Of a DNA stretch of 64,000 nt, positions 10,981-21,218 are shown piece after piece. The stretch covers positions 2,525,964 to 2,589,963 of the forward strand of contig NC_037258.1 of NCBI RefSeq assembly GCF_000002425.4, in the 5' to 3' direction. A program made the position numbers and the translations under genes. This DNA comes from Physcomitrium patens (lineage: Eukaryota > Streptophyta > Bryopsida > Funariales > Funariaceae). The notes beneath the pieces are model-generated. The model saw nothing but the letters and a program-made list of their open reading frames with translations, had not been told where the DNA came from and did not search any database. The stretch's first letter is position 1, and the number at the start of each line of letters is the position of its first letter.

Positions 10981-12795
10981 TCACCATTCACCTTGTGGTC
11001 TTCTCTCACGTGTTGGATATATTCTTTCATGCAAAGAAGATGAGCCTTCTTGTACCTCTTGCTGCCTTGTATGACTCATGGAGTGCTTTCTCTTACTCAT
11101 TTGTTGGTATTCTTCATCTTCATTCTCTTCATTGTCCTTGTTGTATCTTGCTGGAATTGAAGTCTTCATAGTATTGGGCTCTTCTATCATGGCATCCTCC
11201 TCTTCTTCTTCACTTTGAGAATGCTCTTCTTCATCTTCTTGTTTGTTTGCTAGAATTGAAGATGTGTCCACAAACACACCACTACTCCCACTTGGACACA
11301 TCTCCCACTTTTCACTACCACTCATAGATGGTGTCCTCATGGATCCACAAACATCCGAATGCACAAGCTCCAGCAATTGGTTTGTTCTTGTTGCAACTCC
11401 TCTAGGAAATGGTGTCCTATGTTGTTTGCCTTGAATGCATCCCTCACAAGCAAGATTCATCGTAGAATGGCCAAGGTCTATGCCATTTACCTTGGATTGA
11501 AGCCCCTTCATGCTTTTGGCATTCAAATGCCCAAGTCTTTGATGCCAAATGCCCATCTTCTCTTCATTTGATGGAAATTCAGCAAAGGCAGCAACCTCCA
11601 CTCCATTGATCCTCTTGCAATTGATAATATAGAGATTGCCATTCCTAGTCCTTTTTGCTACTTCTTTGCCTTCCATGGTTCTCACAAAACATCCATTCAT
11701 GTTAAATTGCACTTTGTACCCATGAGTTATAAGTTTACTCACCGAAAGGAGGTTCTTCTTCATCTTTGGCACATGCAACACATCCTTGAGAGTGATTCTC
11801 TTGCTTATGCCCTTCACCACCACCTCCACTACAATGGTGCCTATTCCAATGGCTTGTACCATACAATTATCACTTAACCAAACCTTGGTTGCTTGAATTG
11901 GTTGATAAGTGTTAAATGAACACTTGTATGGAGTCATGTGTTTGGTAAATCCGGAATCCACAATCCATTTGCTCATATCAAACATGGAAGGAGTTTGTTT
12001 TGCCATGAATGCAAAGTCTTCACCTCCATGATCATGAAAAGCATTGTTGGCATTCTCTCTTTCTCCTCTCTTTGCCTTGAAACAATTTCTAGCAAAATGG
12101 CCTGGTTTTCCACAAATGTAACAAGTTTTAGGAGGATAACGTTGAAAAGGGGCACTTGCCTTACTTGGTCTTGTAAATAGTGCTGATTGCTCCCCAATAG
12201 ACTCCTTTTGCTTTCTTTTGGTCACTTCATGGGCTAGTCTTGCCGTGACATAGTCCAAAGTGAGGTCTTTCCTTGAAATGGACTCCAATGCCACAATGAA
12301 GGAGGAATAGGAGTCCGGAAGGCTTGAGAGCAATGTCATCACAACATCTTCTTCAAGTAAAGGCTTGTCAACAACAGCAAGTTGGTTTGCAAGTGCTTTT
12401 ACCTTATTTACATGAGCCATGAGATCTATACCTTCTTCCATCTTCACGGTGAAGAACTTTTGCCTTGACCATAGCACATTGGAAAGATTCCTACTCTCAT
12501 AGACATTGCAAAGAGTCTTCCATGCATCTGCTGCTCCTTTGCAAGAAATGACATGAGCAAAGTTGGTTTCATCTAAGTTGGTGGCAATTATGCCAAAAGC
12601 CTTCTTCTCTCGTCTTTTGAAGTCCTTTTGCTCCTTCATGCTTGCCTCTAATCCAGGTGCCTCTTCTTCCTCACATACTATCTCCCAAAGATCCAATGAC
12701 GCCAAAAGTAGCTCCATTTTGGCCTTCCAGTGGTAAAAGTTGTCACCTCTAAACTTTTCTATCATTCTTAAGCTATCACTCTCAAAAGATGCCAT
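10981..12795 (-). CDS. Copia gag-protease-pre-integrase polyprotein (truncated)
   Basis: 604 codons uninterrupted, beginning MASFESDSLRMIEKFRGDN. Residues ~10-200 are the copia gag (UBN2-type) domain. About residue 226 is a CCHC knuckle, CYICGKPGHFARNC. Near 275 is the protease motif WIVDSGFTKHM, with DSGF where most copias have DSGA/DSGC. Near 410-480 is the GAG-pre-integrase domain (WHQRLGHL...CEGCIQGKQ). At GSMRTPSMSGSEK the integrase core that should follow is absent, and the frame runs straight into the acidic IN-RT hinge (EEEHSQSEEEEEDAM) and stops at RRPQGEW. Copia proteins usually have EWW here, so the stop looks like a TGG-to-TGA change. This could still make Gag and protease. Confidence 0.85.
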   Translation of the reverse strand: MASFESDSLRMIEKFRGDNFYHWKAKMELLLASLDLWEIVCEEEEAPGLEASMKEQKDFKRREKKAFGIIATNLDETNFAHVISCKGAADAWKTLCNVYESRNLSNVLWSRQKFFTVKMEEGIDLMAHVNKVKALANQLAVVDKPLLEEDVVMTLLSSLPDSYSSFIVALESISRKDLTLDYVTARLAHEVTKRKQKESIGEQSALFTRPSKASAPFQRYPPKTCYICGKPGHFARNCFKAKRGERENANNAFHDHGGEDFAFMAKQTPSMFDMSKWIVDSGFTKHMTPYKCSFNTYQPIQATKVWLSDNCMVQAIGIGTIVVEVVVKGISKRITLKDVLHVPKMKKNLLSVSKLITHGYKVQFNMNGCFVRTMEGKEVAKRTRNGNLYIINCKRINGVEVAAFAEFPSNEEKMGIWHQRLGHLNAKSMKGLQSKVNGIDLGHSTMNLACEGCIQGKQHRTPFPRGVATRTNQLLELVHSDVCGSMRTPSMSGSEKWEMCPSGSSGVFVDTSSILANKQEDEEEHSQSEEEEEDAMIEEPNTMKTSIPARYNKDNEENEDEEYQQMSKRKHSMSHTRQQEVQEGSSSLHERIYPTRERRPQGEW

Positions 12796-13200
12796 CTCAA
12801 GCTACAAGTAGGTCCAAAAATCTCTTGATTTGGAGTTGTAATGCAAAAGATATGACTACTCAAAGATTGCTGAACTACAAACTCAGAATTCGCTGTTTTG
12901 CAACTTTTTGCATACTTTGAGTCCAAATCACGTCTAAATGGTGGGAAATGCTATGTCATGTAATTCTATGGCTTTCAAACATCTCCCTCACATCACCTCA
13001 CTCAAAATGACTCAATTTCTCATAAAACTCTCAAATACTAGTGTTACTTCAGCAAAGACACTATCAAGGTCTTGCACTAACCTCATACACTCACAAATCC
13101 AGGAGTAATGACTTCAACAAAACACTAGTAATACTATACCATAAGATCTCAACCACCAAACAAGCAACAAAGAAAATAAAATGCAAGAACAACTTACTTG
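12796..13200 (-). other. Leader region of nested copia
   Basis: Non-coding sequence between the gag start and the right LTR. The exact inner edge of the LTR and the primer binding site could not be fixed. No standard TGGTATCAGAGC match was seen immediately next to an obvious LTR end. Confidence 0.4.
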
Positions 13201-13332
13201 GTAAGAGAATGTAGGCCCATAACCTATTGAAACATAGAAAGCATACTCCACACAAGTAAGTTAGGACCAGTAAGGTTGCACTATAACAAATAGAGTGTGG
13301 TATGAGATAATTCTTCCCATGCCAACCCTTTT

Positions 13333-13340
13333 CTTATATA
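13333..13340 (-). promoter_or_regulatory. Probable TATA box in nested copia right LTR
   Basis: On the minus strand this reads TATATAAG, inside the sequence that should be the 5' LTR of the nested element and about 170 bp from its outer edge. Position and sequence suit an LTR Pol II promoter. This is motif evidence only. Confidence 0.45.
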
Positions 13341-13440
13341 CTAGTACCAAGGTACCAAGTGCTACAATCCATATGGGATATCTCCTAGGACCAGCCCTCC
13401 CCTTGTACTCTAATGTACTACAGACCAGCACCCTACCTTA

Positions 13441-13510
13441 TGGGATGTCCTTAACAACACTTGTACTCTATTGACCATTAGCAACTACTTTAAGAGTTCT
13501 TTTCTCAACA
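13441..13510 (-). repeat. Right (5') LTR outer end of nested copia
   Basis: Identical over 70 bp to 10402-10471. The flanking sequence 13511 onward resumes the outer copia gag in frame (minus strand ...REVHTIDV), which places the insertion border exactly at 13510/13511. Confidence 0.8.
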
Positions 13511-14320
13511 CATCTATGGTATGAACTTCACGAGCCTCTGCTCGTAGTTTCTTATTTTCTTGGAATATTTTAATAAAATATTTTGAAGTACGGCATCCAT
13601 GTGCTAAATGTCTAATCATTCCACACTTATGCCAAGAATACATCTTTGATTTTTGTTTTTTACTGTAATTAATAGTAGAATATTTATTCTTTTCATATGG
13701 ATAGAAATGGTCATGACTATGACTACCCTGATACTTATGAGCATGTTTTCCATGTTTATATAATTTTTTCTTAGATTTTGAAATATTAAGTGCATGAGAT
13801 TCTGAAATTGTAGTTCCAATAGGACGAGCTTCCGCATTGTGGAAGAGTAGCTCATTTTTCTTCTCCATAAGAAATAGATAGGACATGAGTTCAGAATGAA
13901 TCTAAAATTTCATGCTCCTGTATTGTTGTGCAAGCATAGCAAATACAAGAAGAAATGTAGAGAGAATTTTCTCAATCATTTCTTCTTCAAAGATGCTTTA
14001 TCCATATAATTGTAATTGTGAGACAATACTATACATTTCACTATTGAAAGCATTTAAATTTGGAAAATCCAAGATACGTAAATGTGTCGAATTATGATGT
14101 GCGCATGGAAGGAAAATGGTCTTTTGATGATCAAACTTGGATTTAAGATTCTTCCAAAGTTCTACAGGATCTTCCATTTCCAAGTATTGATGTTGTAATG
14201 CAGGTACAAGATGACAACGAAGGAGAAGAAGTACTTCCCAACGAATAGCAGGAAGAATAGAAATACTTATTGTAGAAGTTTCTTCAAATTTAATGGCATC
14301 CTAGAGTTGTTCTGCAAATA
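13511..14320 (-). pseudogene. Outer copia gag remnant
   Basis: Minus-strand segments with gag character. 13998-14183 includes EDPVELWKNLKSKFDHQK (copia gag: AxxLWxxLxxxF). 13511-13886 includes SESHALNISKSKKK and a decayed zinc knuckle SWHKCGMIRHLAHGC, in which the first Cys of CxxC is replaced. Several frameshifts and stops separate the blocks. The gag is interrupted at 13510 by the nested element. Confidence 0.8.
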
Positions 14321-14579
14321 AATTTATTTTTGCTATTTTTGCCCATAATAGATAATTGTTTCCATCCACAGTCAATGGTGGAAATAAAAGAGCTTGAAAA
14401 TGTTAGGATGTACTGGTAATAGTTGGAATCATAGTAGAAATAGTTGAAGATGTTGAAGCACTCATTATAAATAAATCTGTAAAGAAAATACAAGTTCAAG
14501 AAGAAAAGTTGAATAAAACGTATCTTAAAATATAAAGTCAAATAAAATGATAAACTTAAACTTCAAAAATAAAGATATT

Positions 14580-15033
14580 AATTTTTATATTTTTATTTTT
14601 ATATTTTTTGTATAACAAGGTTGTGGAGTAAGGCAACAGAATAGCAGTCAGACAGCGGTAGTAGGTAATGGCGGGCAGTAGCGGCAACAGCAATAGGGTG
14701 GGTGGTAGGGTAGCAGTGGTGGCTAAGGCAATGACAAGGTCGCCAGCAATTCGATGGGTGGTCGATAGCTATTAGGCGACAGTTTGGCAGCAAGCACGAG
14801 GCATAGCATGGAGCAAGCTGGGGTGGAGCTGGGCTGGATCAAGTATTCTAAGCAATGAAGGCAAAGAGTGGAACAAGTGTTCTAAACAAGCAGCTAATAT
14901 GTGAAGGGCGAGCAAGAAGAGCAATAAGATCATGAAGCAGACACTGAGCAAGAGTAGCAACATATTTGAAGAGTCAAGACTAGAGCAAAAAAAAAATTGT
15001 GATAGTGTGTAAAAGAGAATCGTGCTGATAACA
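14580..15033 (-). other. Outer copia leader and primer binding site
   Basis: Sequence between gag and the 5' LTR. 15021-15033 reads on the minus strand TGTTATCAGCACG directly after the LTR end, close to the initiator-Met tRNA primer site TGGTATCAGAGC. The middle (14630-14830) is an unusual GC-richer stretch of gcagtagcgg-type simple repeats with no credible protein. Confidence 0.6.
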
Positions 15034-15304
15034 TGTTAAGAATGTTTAGAAAGACACAAGACTAATAGTAAGTAATACTTACATACAAGAGTAGTAGTAA
15101 GTCATATACACAAGAGGGTTTCTAAGAAGAGAGAGCTTCACACATAAAAATCTATTGATCTAGTTGTGTCTCGTATATAAGAAGAGAAAGGAGAGAAGAT
15201 AAATAGTACTTCTCCACTAGGCTCTAAATACTGTAGCTATAGTATTTACTGTAGTCTATAGTAAATATTATAGAGAGCGTCGGCTACATTTAATGATCTC
15301 AATA
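15034..15304 (-). repeat. 5' LTR of the outer copia
   Basis: 271 bp, same length as 6692-6962 and about 89% identical by hand count. The outer terminal CA has become TA (15303-15304), but the GAAAC target duplication just beyond fixes the border. Confidence 0.9.
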
Positions 15305-16500
15305 GAAACAATAGAAGTATACTTGTGGCATTGACACTGTAGAGAGCACTTTGGTATTAGAGCAAGAATAGAGATTACAAGTTTGGAGCTTGATTTGTGA
15401 AGGCTCCAATGAGTGCGATGAGTGACTTTCTTTAGTGGAGGGGAAGTAAATTCTTTTAATGTACAATCTCAATGTGGAGACTATTTTATCTTTTTTTCTT
15501 TTCTTTTTTTTGTCAATCTAGGACTTAGAGGTACTTGGTTTTATTATTGTAGATGTTTTTTTAAATCACATTCTAGTGTTTTGTACTTTCTTATTTTTTA
15601 AAAATGATATTGTGAAGAGCTTATAAGATCTATATTTTAAACAAAAAATCCAATTTTTTATATTTCCTTAAATAATACATGGTAGTAATATAATTCTATT
15701 TTTTTAATTCTCTTTAATAAATTTTTTTAGAATGTACTTGTTAATGGTTTTTTATGCAATATTCTATGAATCTATTTAAAAATCAATTAACTATAAAATT
15801 TTTAAAATTATATTGTAATTTTAAAAAATATTAAAATAAAAGCTCCTATGCAATATATATTATTAAAATATACAAATTCAATTATTATGTAAGCATTCAA
15901 ATAGACACATTTGATTTTTTAAGAAGTTTACAAATCATAAAAGAGTAAATAGTCTTTATATTAATAATTTATAAGGTTTTTAATTTTTTGGTTTCGAGAT
16001 TTAGGCACGAAATTTGAGTTTTGGCTTAAAATCTTTATTTTTAGCCAAAATGGCTAAAATATATATATTTACCTAAAATAAGTATTACGTTTAATTTTTA
16101 TCTTATATTCAAAGTATTCTAATACTACTAATGACTTTTGGAGCAATTTTATTTTGATGAATTAGATTTCTAAAATAATAATAATAATAATAATGTTTTA
16201 GACTTTTCATCTTCAAGGTTCTTTAAATTAAGTTGAAATTAGAAAACAAATATGTTGACATATATATATATATATATATATATATCAATGTATCTTCAAA
16301 CTTTTAGAAATTTTCACAAACATTTTCACAAAGATTTCACAACTAATCCAACTAATCTCACAACTCTTATTTTAAATACATTTTTAAGCATGTTATTTTG
16401 TACTACAAGTTGTTTTTATTTAAGCATAAATATCTCAAATATAAGCTTCAAAAGATTATAACTATTTTAATTTAAGAAATTACATTTGTTTTGATTTTAT
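15305..16500. other. AT-rich flank with a possible older primer site
   Basis: TGGTATTAGAGC at 15352-15363 is a one-base variant of the plant initiator-Met primer site and is identical to the one used by the copia at 48998. The outer copia may therefore have landed in an older plus-strand LTR now split between ~6450-6691 and 15305-15351. No gag follows. The rest is AT-rich, with an (AT)n run at 16260-16285. Confidence 0.35.
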
Positions 16501-18130
16501 GGATAAATTTAAATTTAAAAATAGGGTCTTTCAAATCAATCCGTATCAGATTGCTGTGGGATTCTGTGAAGTCATTTTGGAGCGACATCTTATGATTTTG
16601 GTCAGTGTGCCTACTAAACTCCATGTACAGATTCGTGAAGGGTTTGTCTGGTATGTGGAGTTGAGGATGTTTGATTCTCAAGTTGTTACACAGGGTTGAT
16701 CTTTAGCATACCAATGAAGCTCCGAGATGCTTTGGGTTACTAATTATCAGTTCTAAGACACTACTTCCACACACCTTCAATTTTTTCCATGTGCCTGTTT
16801 TTCATTTCATAGTGTCCTCTCTTCAGTTTGCTATGAAAATTTGCTGGGGTGCCGGATTCACTGACTCACGTTAACATTTTACTCCACAACAGGAAAACTG
16901 GCAACACTGGGCACCACGCTGATGTACTCCGTGTGACCACCAATAATACTGGTTCTAAAGCACCTGCAAAGTTCGAGATGGTTTACCTTTTTGTGCAAAT
17001 TGCAGAGATGTATCAAGGATACAAGTATAAGTCTCTGTTCGATTGACTCTCCAACTGCCCCTGTTCTGAAGTATAGGAGACAAATCTAGGGTTAGAAATC
17101 TTAGATGAATGATCGTCGGGTATAATACTGCAAAATTTAATTTTGTGCATGTTAAGTTTACATAAGCTTTCTGAACTTGGTTCAATTTAGCTGACATCCA
17201 TGTCGCAGCATCAGCGTTTGGACTCTGCGATGAAATACGCTGTAGCTTCGGCCTCCACGTAGTGTTAGAAAGACTGTACTGCCCATCAGTACCTGGACTT
17301 TTCGTACAGAGGCAACTGATGTGTTGATTTTGCTCAACGCAATCCGACACGTTGACAGGTTTTATCACCCAACTATGCATGAGCCGTAATTCAATTATTC
17401 ATTCGTTTCCCGGAACTACGCTTAGTCAAGGTATGGGATTGAACACATGCGCTGGAAAGTTTTAAGGTCGTGCTACTATACTTGCTGAGATACAAGCAGA
17501 TCAGGCGTTGATATTTTTTTCCAACACATGAATATTATTACTTTTGTGCTTTTGAGTCTTCATCTAGAAGCTGTAGTAGATGGTGCTGGCGCTCTTGTGA
17601 GCGAAAACATCCTCACTACTATTAGGGTTTTATGATATCCAATCTCACTTTCTCCAATACAGTGAAGGTTGCACCAATAGACAGTGCTGCGAAAAAACAC
17701 ACCATGCCACCAGTTCCTCCGCAGAACCTGAATTGGTTTAGGAATCGAGCGGCAATCCGACGGCTAGTTGCCAAGTTCATCACCCTAATGGCACTCTGCT
17801 GACACTATTGGAAGTTATTTTTATTCATATGGAAACTTCAGAGTGTCCCAAAGCAAATAAATTACCGCTAAGCACATGTAAGGCGTAACACCAAATGTGT
17901 TGACAAGGTACTTATTGACCAGACTCTTAGTACTTGCTACACGTGGATACGCATGAAAATCTCCTAATCTTGATGCACCGGGCGGCCTGCCAACGCCAGC
18001 CGGTGACTGAAGCATTCGATCGCCCATTCGGTGAAAAGGTACAATCACGCATCCCATCTTCCATTCCTGTTGCGAAATTCAACGCCTCGTGAACATACCA
18101 AGGTCCTTCCATTTCGTTTCCTAAAAAAAC
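16500..18130 (-). other. Gene-like GC-richer segment, unresolved
   Basis: Coding-looking minus-strand ORFs occur at 16955-17380 (141 codons, no recognised domain), 17622-17780, 17821-18057 and 17927-18112. They are not joined by a splice model I can defend. A plus-strand ORF at 16499-16699 is equally unrecognised. A minus-strand host gene, possibly decayed, is the likeliest reading. Confidence 0.3.
17622..17780 (-). CDS. Candidate 52-aa single-pass small protein
   Basis: ATG to TAA, 52 residues, starting MNLATSRRIAARFLNQFRF. The N-terminus is rich in Arg with no acidic residue in the first 20, like a mitochondrial targeting segment. Residues ~22-40 (GTGGMVCFFAALSIGATF) form one hydrophobic helix. 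The tail is VLEKVRLDIIKP. This composition resembles small mitochondrial inner-membrane subunits, but I do not recognise a family. It may also be an exon of a larger gene. Confidence 0.35.
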   Translation of the reverse strand: MNLATSRRIAARFLNQFRFCGGTGGMVCFFAALSIGATFTVLEKVRLDIIKP

Positions 18131-18399
18131 AGCAAGGTCGTGTGCAGGGTGATGTCCAACTTAATGAAAATGTAATTTTCTGAAGTGTTGACTTCCAAAT
18201 CCACAAGAGAGCTTGTCAGCAGCCACCCAATCCATTGAATTAAAATTGGACAAACAATATCTCTCGTAAATAACAATGGCTAGCCTAGAAGGTCTCTGGA
18301 TGATATTTGATGCCGAGAAGATGCAAGAACGTGAAGTACTTGAATGTGGACGTAGTCACTTAACCAACAGATGGGCATATTAATCTGGTTCACCTTTGA

Positions 18400-18540
18400 A
18401 TTATCAAGGGACGAGGGTTACAAATCACTGAAGACAAACTTGGCAGCAAATGCCATCCAAGCAACATTCACTACTCGTGAGGAAAAAAGGGTCCTTCCAG
18501 TGGGTGAATCATGCTTCGATTCCATCTCTGACGTCGACAG
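18400..18540 (-). other. Possible short minus-strand exon
   Basis: A minus-strand ORF starting MESKHDSPTGRTLFSS runs 35 codons to a TAA, with Ala/Phe-rich residues at the end. It lies upstream of the other minus-strand ORFs and could be a first exon or a chance ORF. No donor site is convincing. Confidence 0.2.
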
Positions 18541-18710
18541 CTAGCCACCAGCGTTTTTTTGGCACCAAACAGGTACAGATAAACAAAGTAAAAAACTAAA
18601 GAAAAAGAAAAAGAAACTAAAACTAAAACTTAAGCAGGTGATACATTATGATTCAAAAAAGTACTTGGGTGGCCCATTTCACACAAGACACTGAAATCGA
18701 TGGTTCAATA

Positions 18711-18712
18711 AA

Positions 18713-18755
<43 letters not shown>

Positions 18756-18957
18756 AAAAAAAACTATGGACTTCTGTATGCTGCATCAGTTGAAGCAATG
18801 CGAGAGTACATTCAAGAAAACAAGTCGAATGTAATAATAACTGAAATCTTCACCTCTCATTGCAAAGCTGTAGTCACTTCTGAAACCATGTTTTCTGTTT
18901 TCTGTTTGTTTGTTTTTGTTTTTGTTTTGTTTTTGTTTTGTTTTTTTGTTTTTTTTT
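18711..18957. repeat. Simple repeats: (AC/AT)n and T/G-rich tract
   Basis: 18711-18752 is acacacac running into a long (AT)n. 18895-18957 is a run of tttgt, ttttg and poly-T units. Lys- or Phe-rich ORFs reported across it are products of low complexity. Confidence 0.85.
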
Positions 18958-19059
18958 TTCTAAGTGAGATAGTAGGGAGCTTTTCTTTCTGGCGTTGCAA
19001 TCCATGAATTAATTGCAACTCTGTCTCAGAAGCCATGATCATTTTCGTTACATGATTTT

Positions 19060-19570
19060 TTAGCTTATGACAACACCAAGCAGGATGAACTTGGCCGCTC
19101 CTTTGGAAAAAGCCGACAAAACAGGGGCATGGCGTCCTCTGCAAAGGCCGCAGTACGAGGTGCATATCTCGGGGGGACTGCCTCGGACTCTCATCCTCGG
19201 AGGGACAAACAACTCCAGGCTGGTGGGCAAGCCACACTGACGCATTCTCCCAGCCTTTGCTGGCCTCCAATTATTCAAGTCACTGGGGATGCAGTTCCCA
19301 CGAAAAGCTAGCGCCGCATTGCCGCCTTTGTTGACGATGCCGGTGGCTATGTCCTACTCCCTCACGTCGCAGTGCCGGAAGTTGAGCTCTCATGCGAATG
19401 ACAAGCCTGAAATTCTCTTCTCTCTTGGCAGCCAAGCCATCAAAAACGTGCCTTCCTTCCTGTTGGGTCGGCTGGGAAATCAGATGCATGGGAAACTCCG
19501 CTGTAGGTGTCGTTGCAGGAGACACCAGCTCCATCTCTTAAGCCAACTTCACTGAATTCCAGGTCGAAGT
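19060..19570 (-). pseudogene. Possible decayed minus-strand gene
   Basis: GC-richer block. One minus frame reads DIATGIVNKGGNAALAFRG, then NCIPSDLNNWRPAKAGRMRQ and continues to 19060, but upstream it meets in-frame TGA and TAG codons. Another minus frame (19280-19534) is open for 84 codons. Codon-like composition with interrupting stops suggests a broken gene, or an exon with unrecognised introns. I recognise no family. Confidence 0.3.
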
Positions 19571-20640
19571 CTGGATAGTTATCCACTTCTTAATCCACTT
19601 TTGGCCTTGTTTTCACAACCGACATTCTATAATCTATCAACATTTTTTGTTTTTTCATAGATTATTTGGTGGGGTTGTTTTGGAGGTGCCATCATCCCAC
19701 AATAGAGTTATTTTACTAAGATTTGATCAAACAAACACAGAATTGTGGTTTTATTCAGTTGAGGACTAGAGTTGCTAAAATTTTCTAAAACCCATTTACA
19801 AGATATCCTAAATGCACACCAAATAGGGTTTACAATGTACTGTAAGGGCATTTTCCTGCCTTTCCTCTCCTTTGAACTTTTACAAGAGTAAGAGTTAATG
19901 CAAGACAAGCTTGCTACACTCCAACTATGTTAATTAGGCAAACACACAAAAAATGACTGCGACAATTGCTTTGGTGTTTTAAGCAAAAGGTATAATGAAG
20001 GATAAGACAAGAGTAGATCATGAAAAAAAAGACCAAAACCATTGTTCTTCTTTCTTATGAAGCTTCATGTATTTCATATTTCATATATACACCATTAATG
20101 GGTAGCGAATTCAAACAATTCTGAGGATTCTGATTCAAAAAGAGGACGATTGTCAGATGCCTCCATGTATTTATCAACCACCCACATGTAAGCAAAGATG
20201 ATTCACTTCACACAAACTCTTTTTTTCTCAGAAAGAAAGAACACTTGACAAAACCACATTTAAAACTACGGCACATAAAGCATCCAAAACCACCATTTTA
20301 AACCAACACTGCGAGTTGTGTATATTTATTTATTTTTATCCTACCACAAATAAAAGATTGAATTATTAGCAGTTTCCATGCCGGAGACTTCCTTACAGTT
20401 TCTGATTGCGTCATCCATCTAGGTGGGTCGATTCTCATAGATGAGGGTGGCTCATTTTCATTCATTCAAGTGGGGGGGGGGTTTCATCGGTCGTTGTGCG
20501 CATGAAACAGAAACAGAAGAGTTTGACGAATTCCTCGCATTTTGAACTGTATGTTAAAAGAAGTGTCGGATTTCACTCACGCAGAAACGAGGAATCTGGA
20601 ATAAACGCATTTTCTTCACGAATTCTCACACAAGAATAGG
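19571..20640. other. Intergenic, no gene recognised
   Basis: Mixed composition with a G homopolymer at 20472-20481 and short stretches of tttgaac or ttcattc. Nothing with coding structure is visible. It lies upstream of the HMA gene and may contain distal promoter sequence. Confidence 0.4.
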
Positions 20641-20764
20641 GCCGCACATCGCCAGGAATTACAACAATCCTTCGAAGGGTTCGCGGGCCTCGTCGATGGT
20701 GCTCACCCACTGCTTCCTCTGGGCTGATCGCCACCCTGCTTGCTTACTTATAGACTGGTGTCCA

Positions 20765-21045
20765 TCGTCTCACTTTGATTCGCCCTTGAGTTGTGCTGCT
20801 TTTTCTGTCATTTCTTTAGGTACCCATCTGTAGCCGAATAGATTTGTCGTTAGTTTTCGGGGTTCTGATAGATTGGAGGCTTCTGGGAGTGGTGGTGCTT
20901 TGTTTCGATTTGGAGTCCTTGTGGCTCCATCAGATTGCGAGTTGATTCCCAATTTAGACTTCCTCTTGTCGTGAATCGCGCTACGATTTTGAGAGGGTTT
21001 GGAGCATTGGAGCTGGAATCTTGCGAGAGGGATAGGACACAGTGG
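20765..21045 (-). CDS. Possible antisense exon or ORF upstream of the HMA gene
   Basis: A minus frame is open from a stop near 21048 down to a TGA at 20770-20772. The only ATG-bounded part is 60 codons (20770-20952), beginning MGINSQSDGATRTPNRNK. Its end, RWVPKEMTEKAAQLKGESK, has balanced protein-like composition. It overlaps what should be the 5' untranslated region or promoter of the plus-strand gene at 21219. It may be a divergent gene's last exon, or chance in a GC-rich leader. No family recognised. Confidence 0.25.
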
Positions 21046-21218
21046 CTACGCGTGGAAATACTTAGTTCGTCTGCAAGTTTGGGCCTTCACCAAGAATCCA
21101 ATCGGGGAGACAATTCTTGCCTGTTCTGTTTCTCCCTGCTGAGAGTCGCTGGAGGGCGTGACTGATTGCTTTGTTGATTGAGAAAGGCACATCTGGACAG
21201 TTAGTCCGCAAGTCCACA

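Larger units (their letters stand above)
10402..13510 (-). mobile_element. Internally deleted copia nested in older copia
   Basis: A second copia element on the same strand, inserted in the gag region of the outer one. Its ends share an identical 70-bp segment (10402-10471 and 13441-13510). Going leftwards from the right LTR: leader, one long gag-protease-pre-integrase ORF (10981-12795), a stub of RT (10880-10978), RNase H (10490-10876), purine tract, LTR. The integrase catalytic core and most of RT are missing. The left LTR appears truncated, and the outer element has lost protease sequence at that border. No matching target duplication was found (TACCT versus CATCT). Confidence 0.85.
6692..15304 (-). 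mobile_element. Old Ty1/copia retrotransposon with nested insertion
   Basis: A full-length but decayed copia element reading right to left. Its two 271-bp LTRs (6692-6962 and 15034-15304) begin TGTTRAG on the plus strand and are flanked by the 5-bp target duplication GAAAC at 6687-6691 and 15305-15309. Hand alignment gives about 30 mismatches between the LTRs, nearly all transitions, or about 11% divergence. Internal order on the minus strand is gag, protease, integrase, reverse transcriptase, RNase H, which is the copia order. All ORFs carry stops or frameshifts. A second copia element (10402-13510) interrupts it between gag and protease. Confidence 0.92.
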
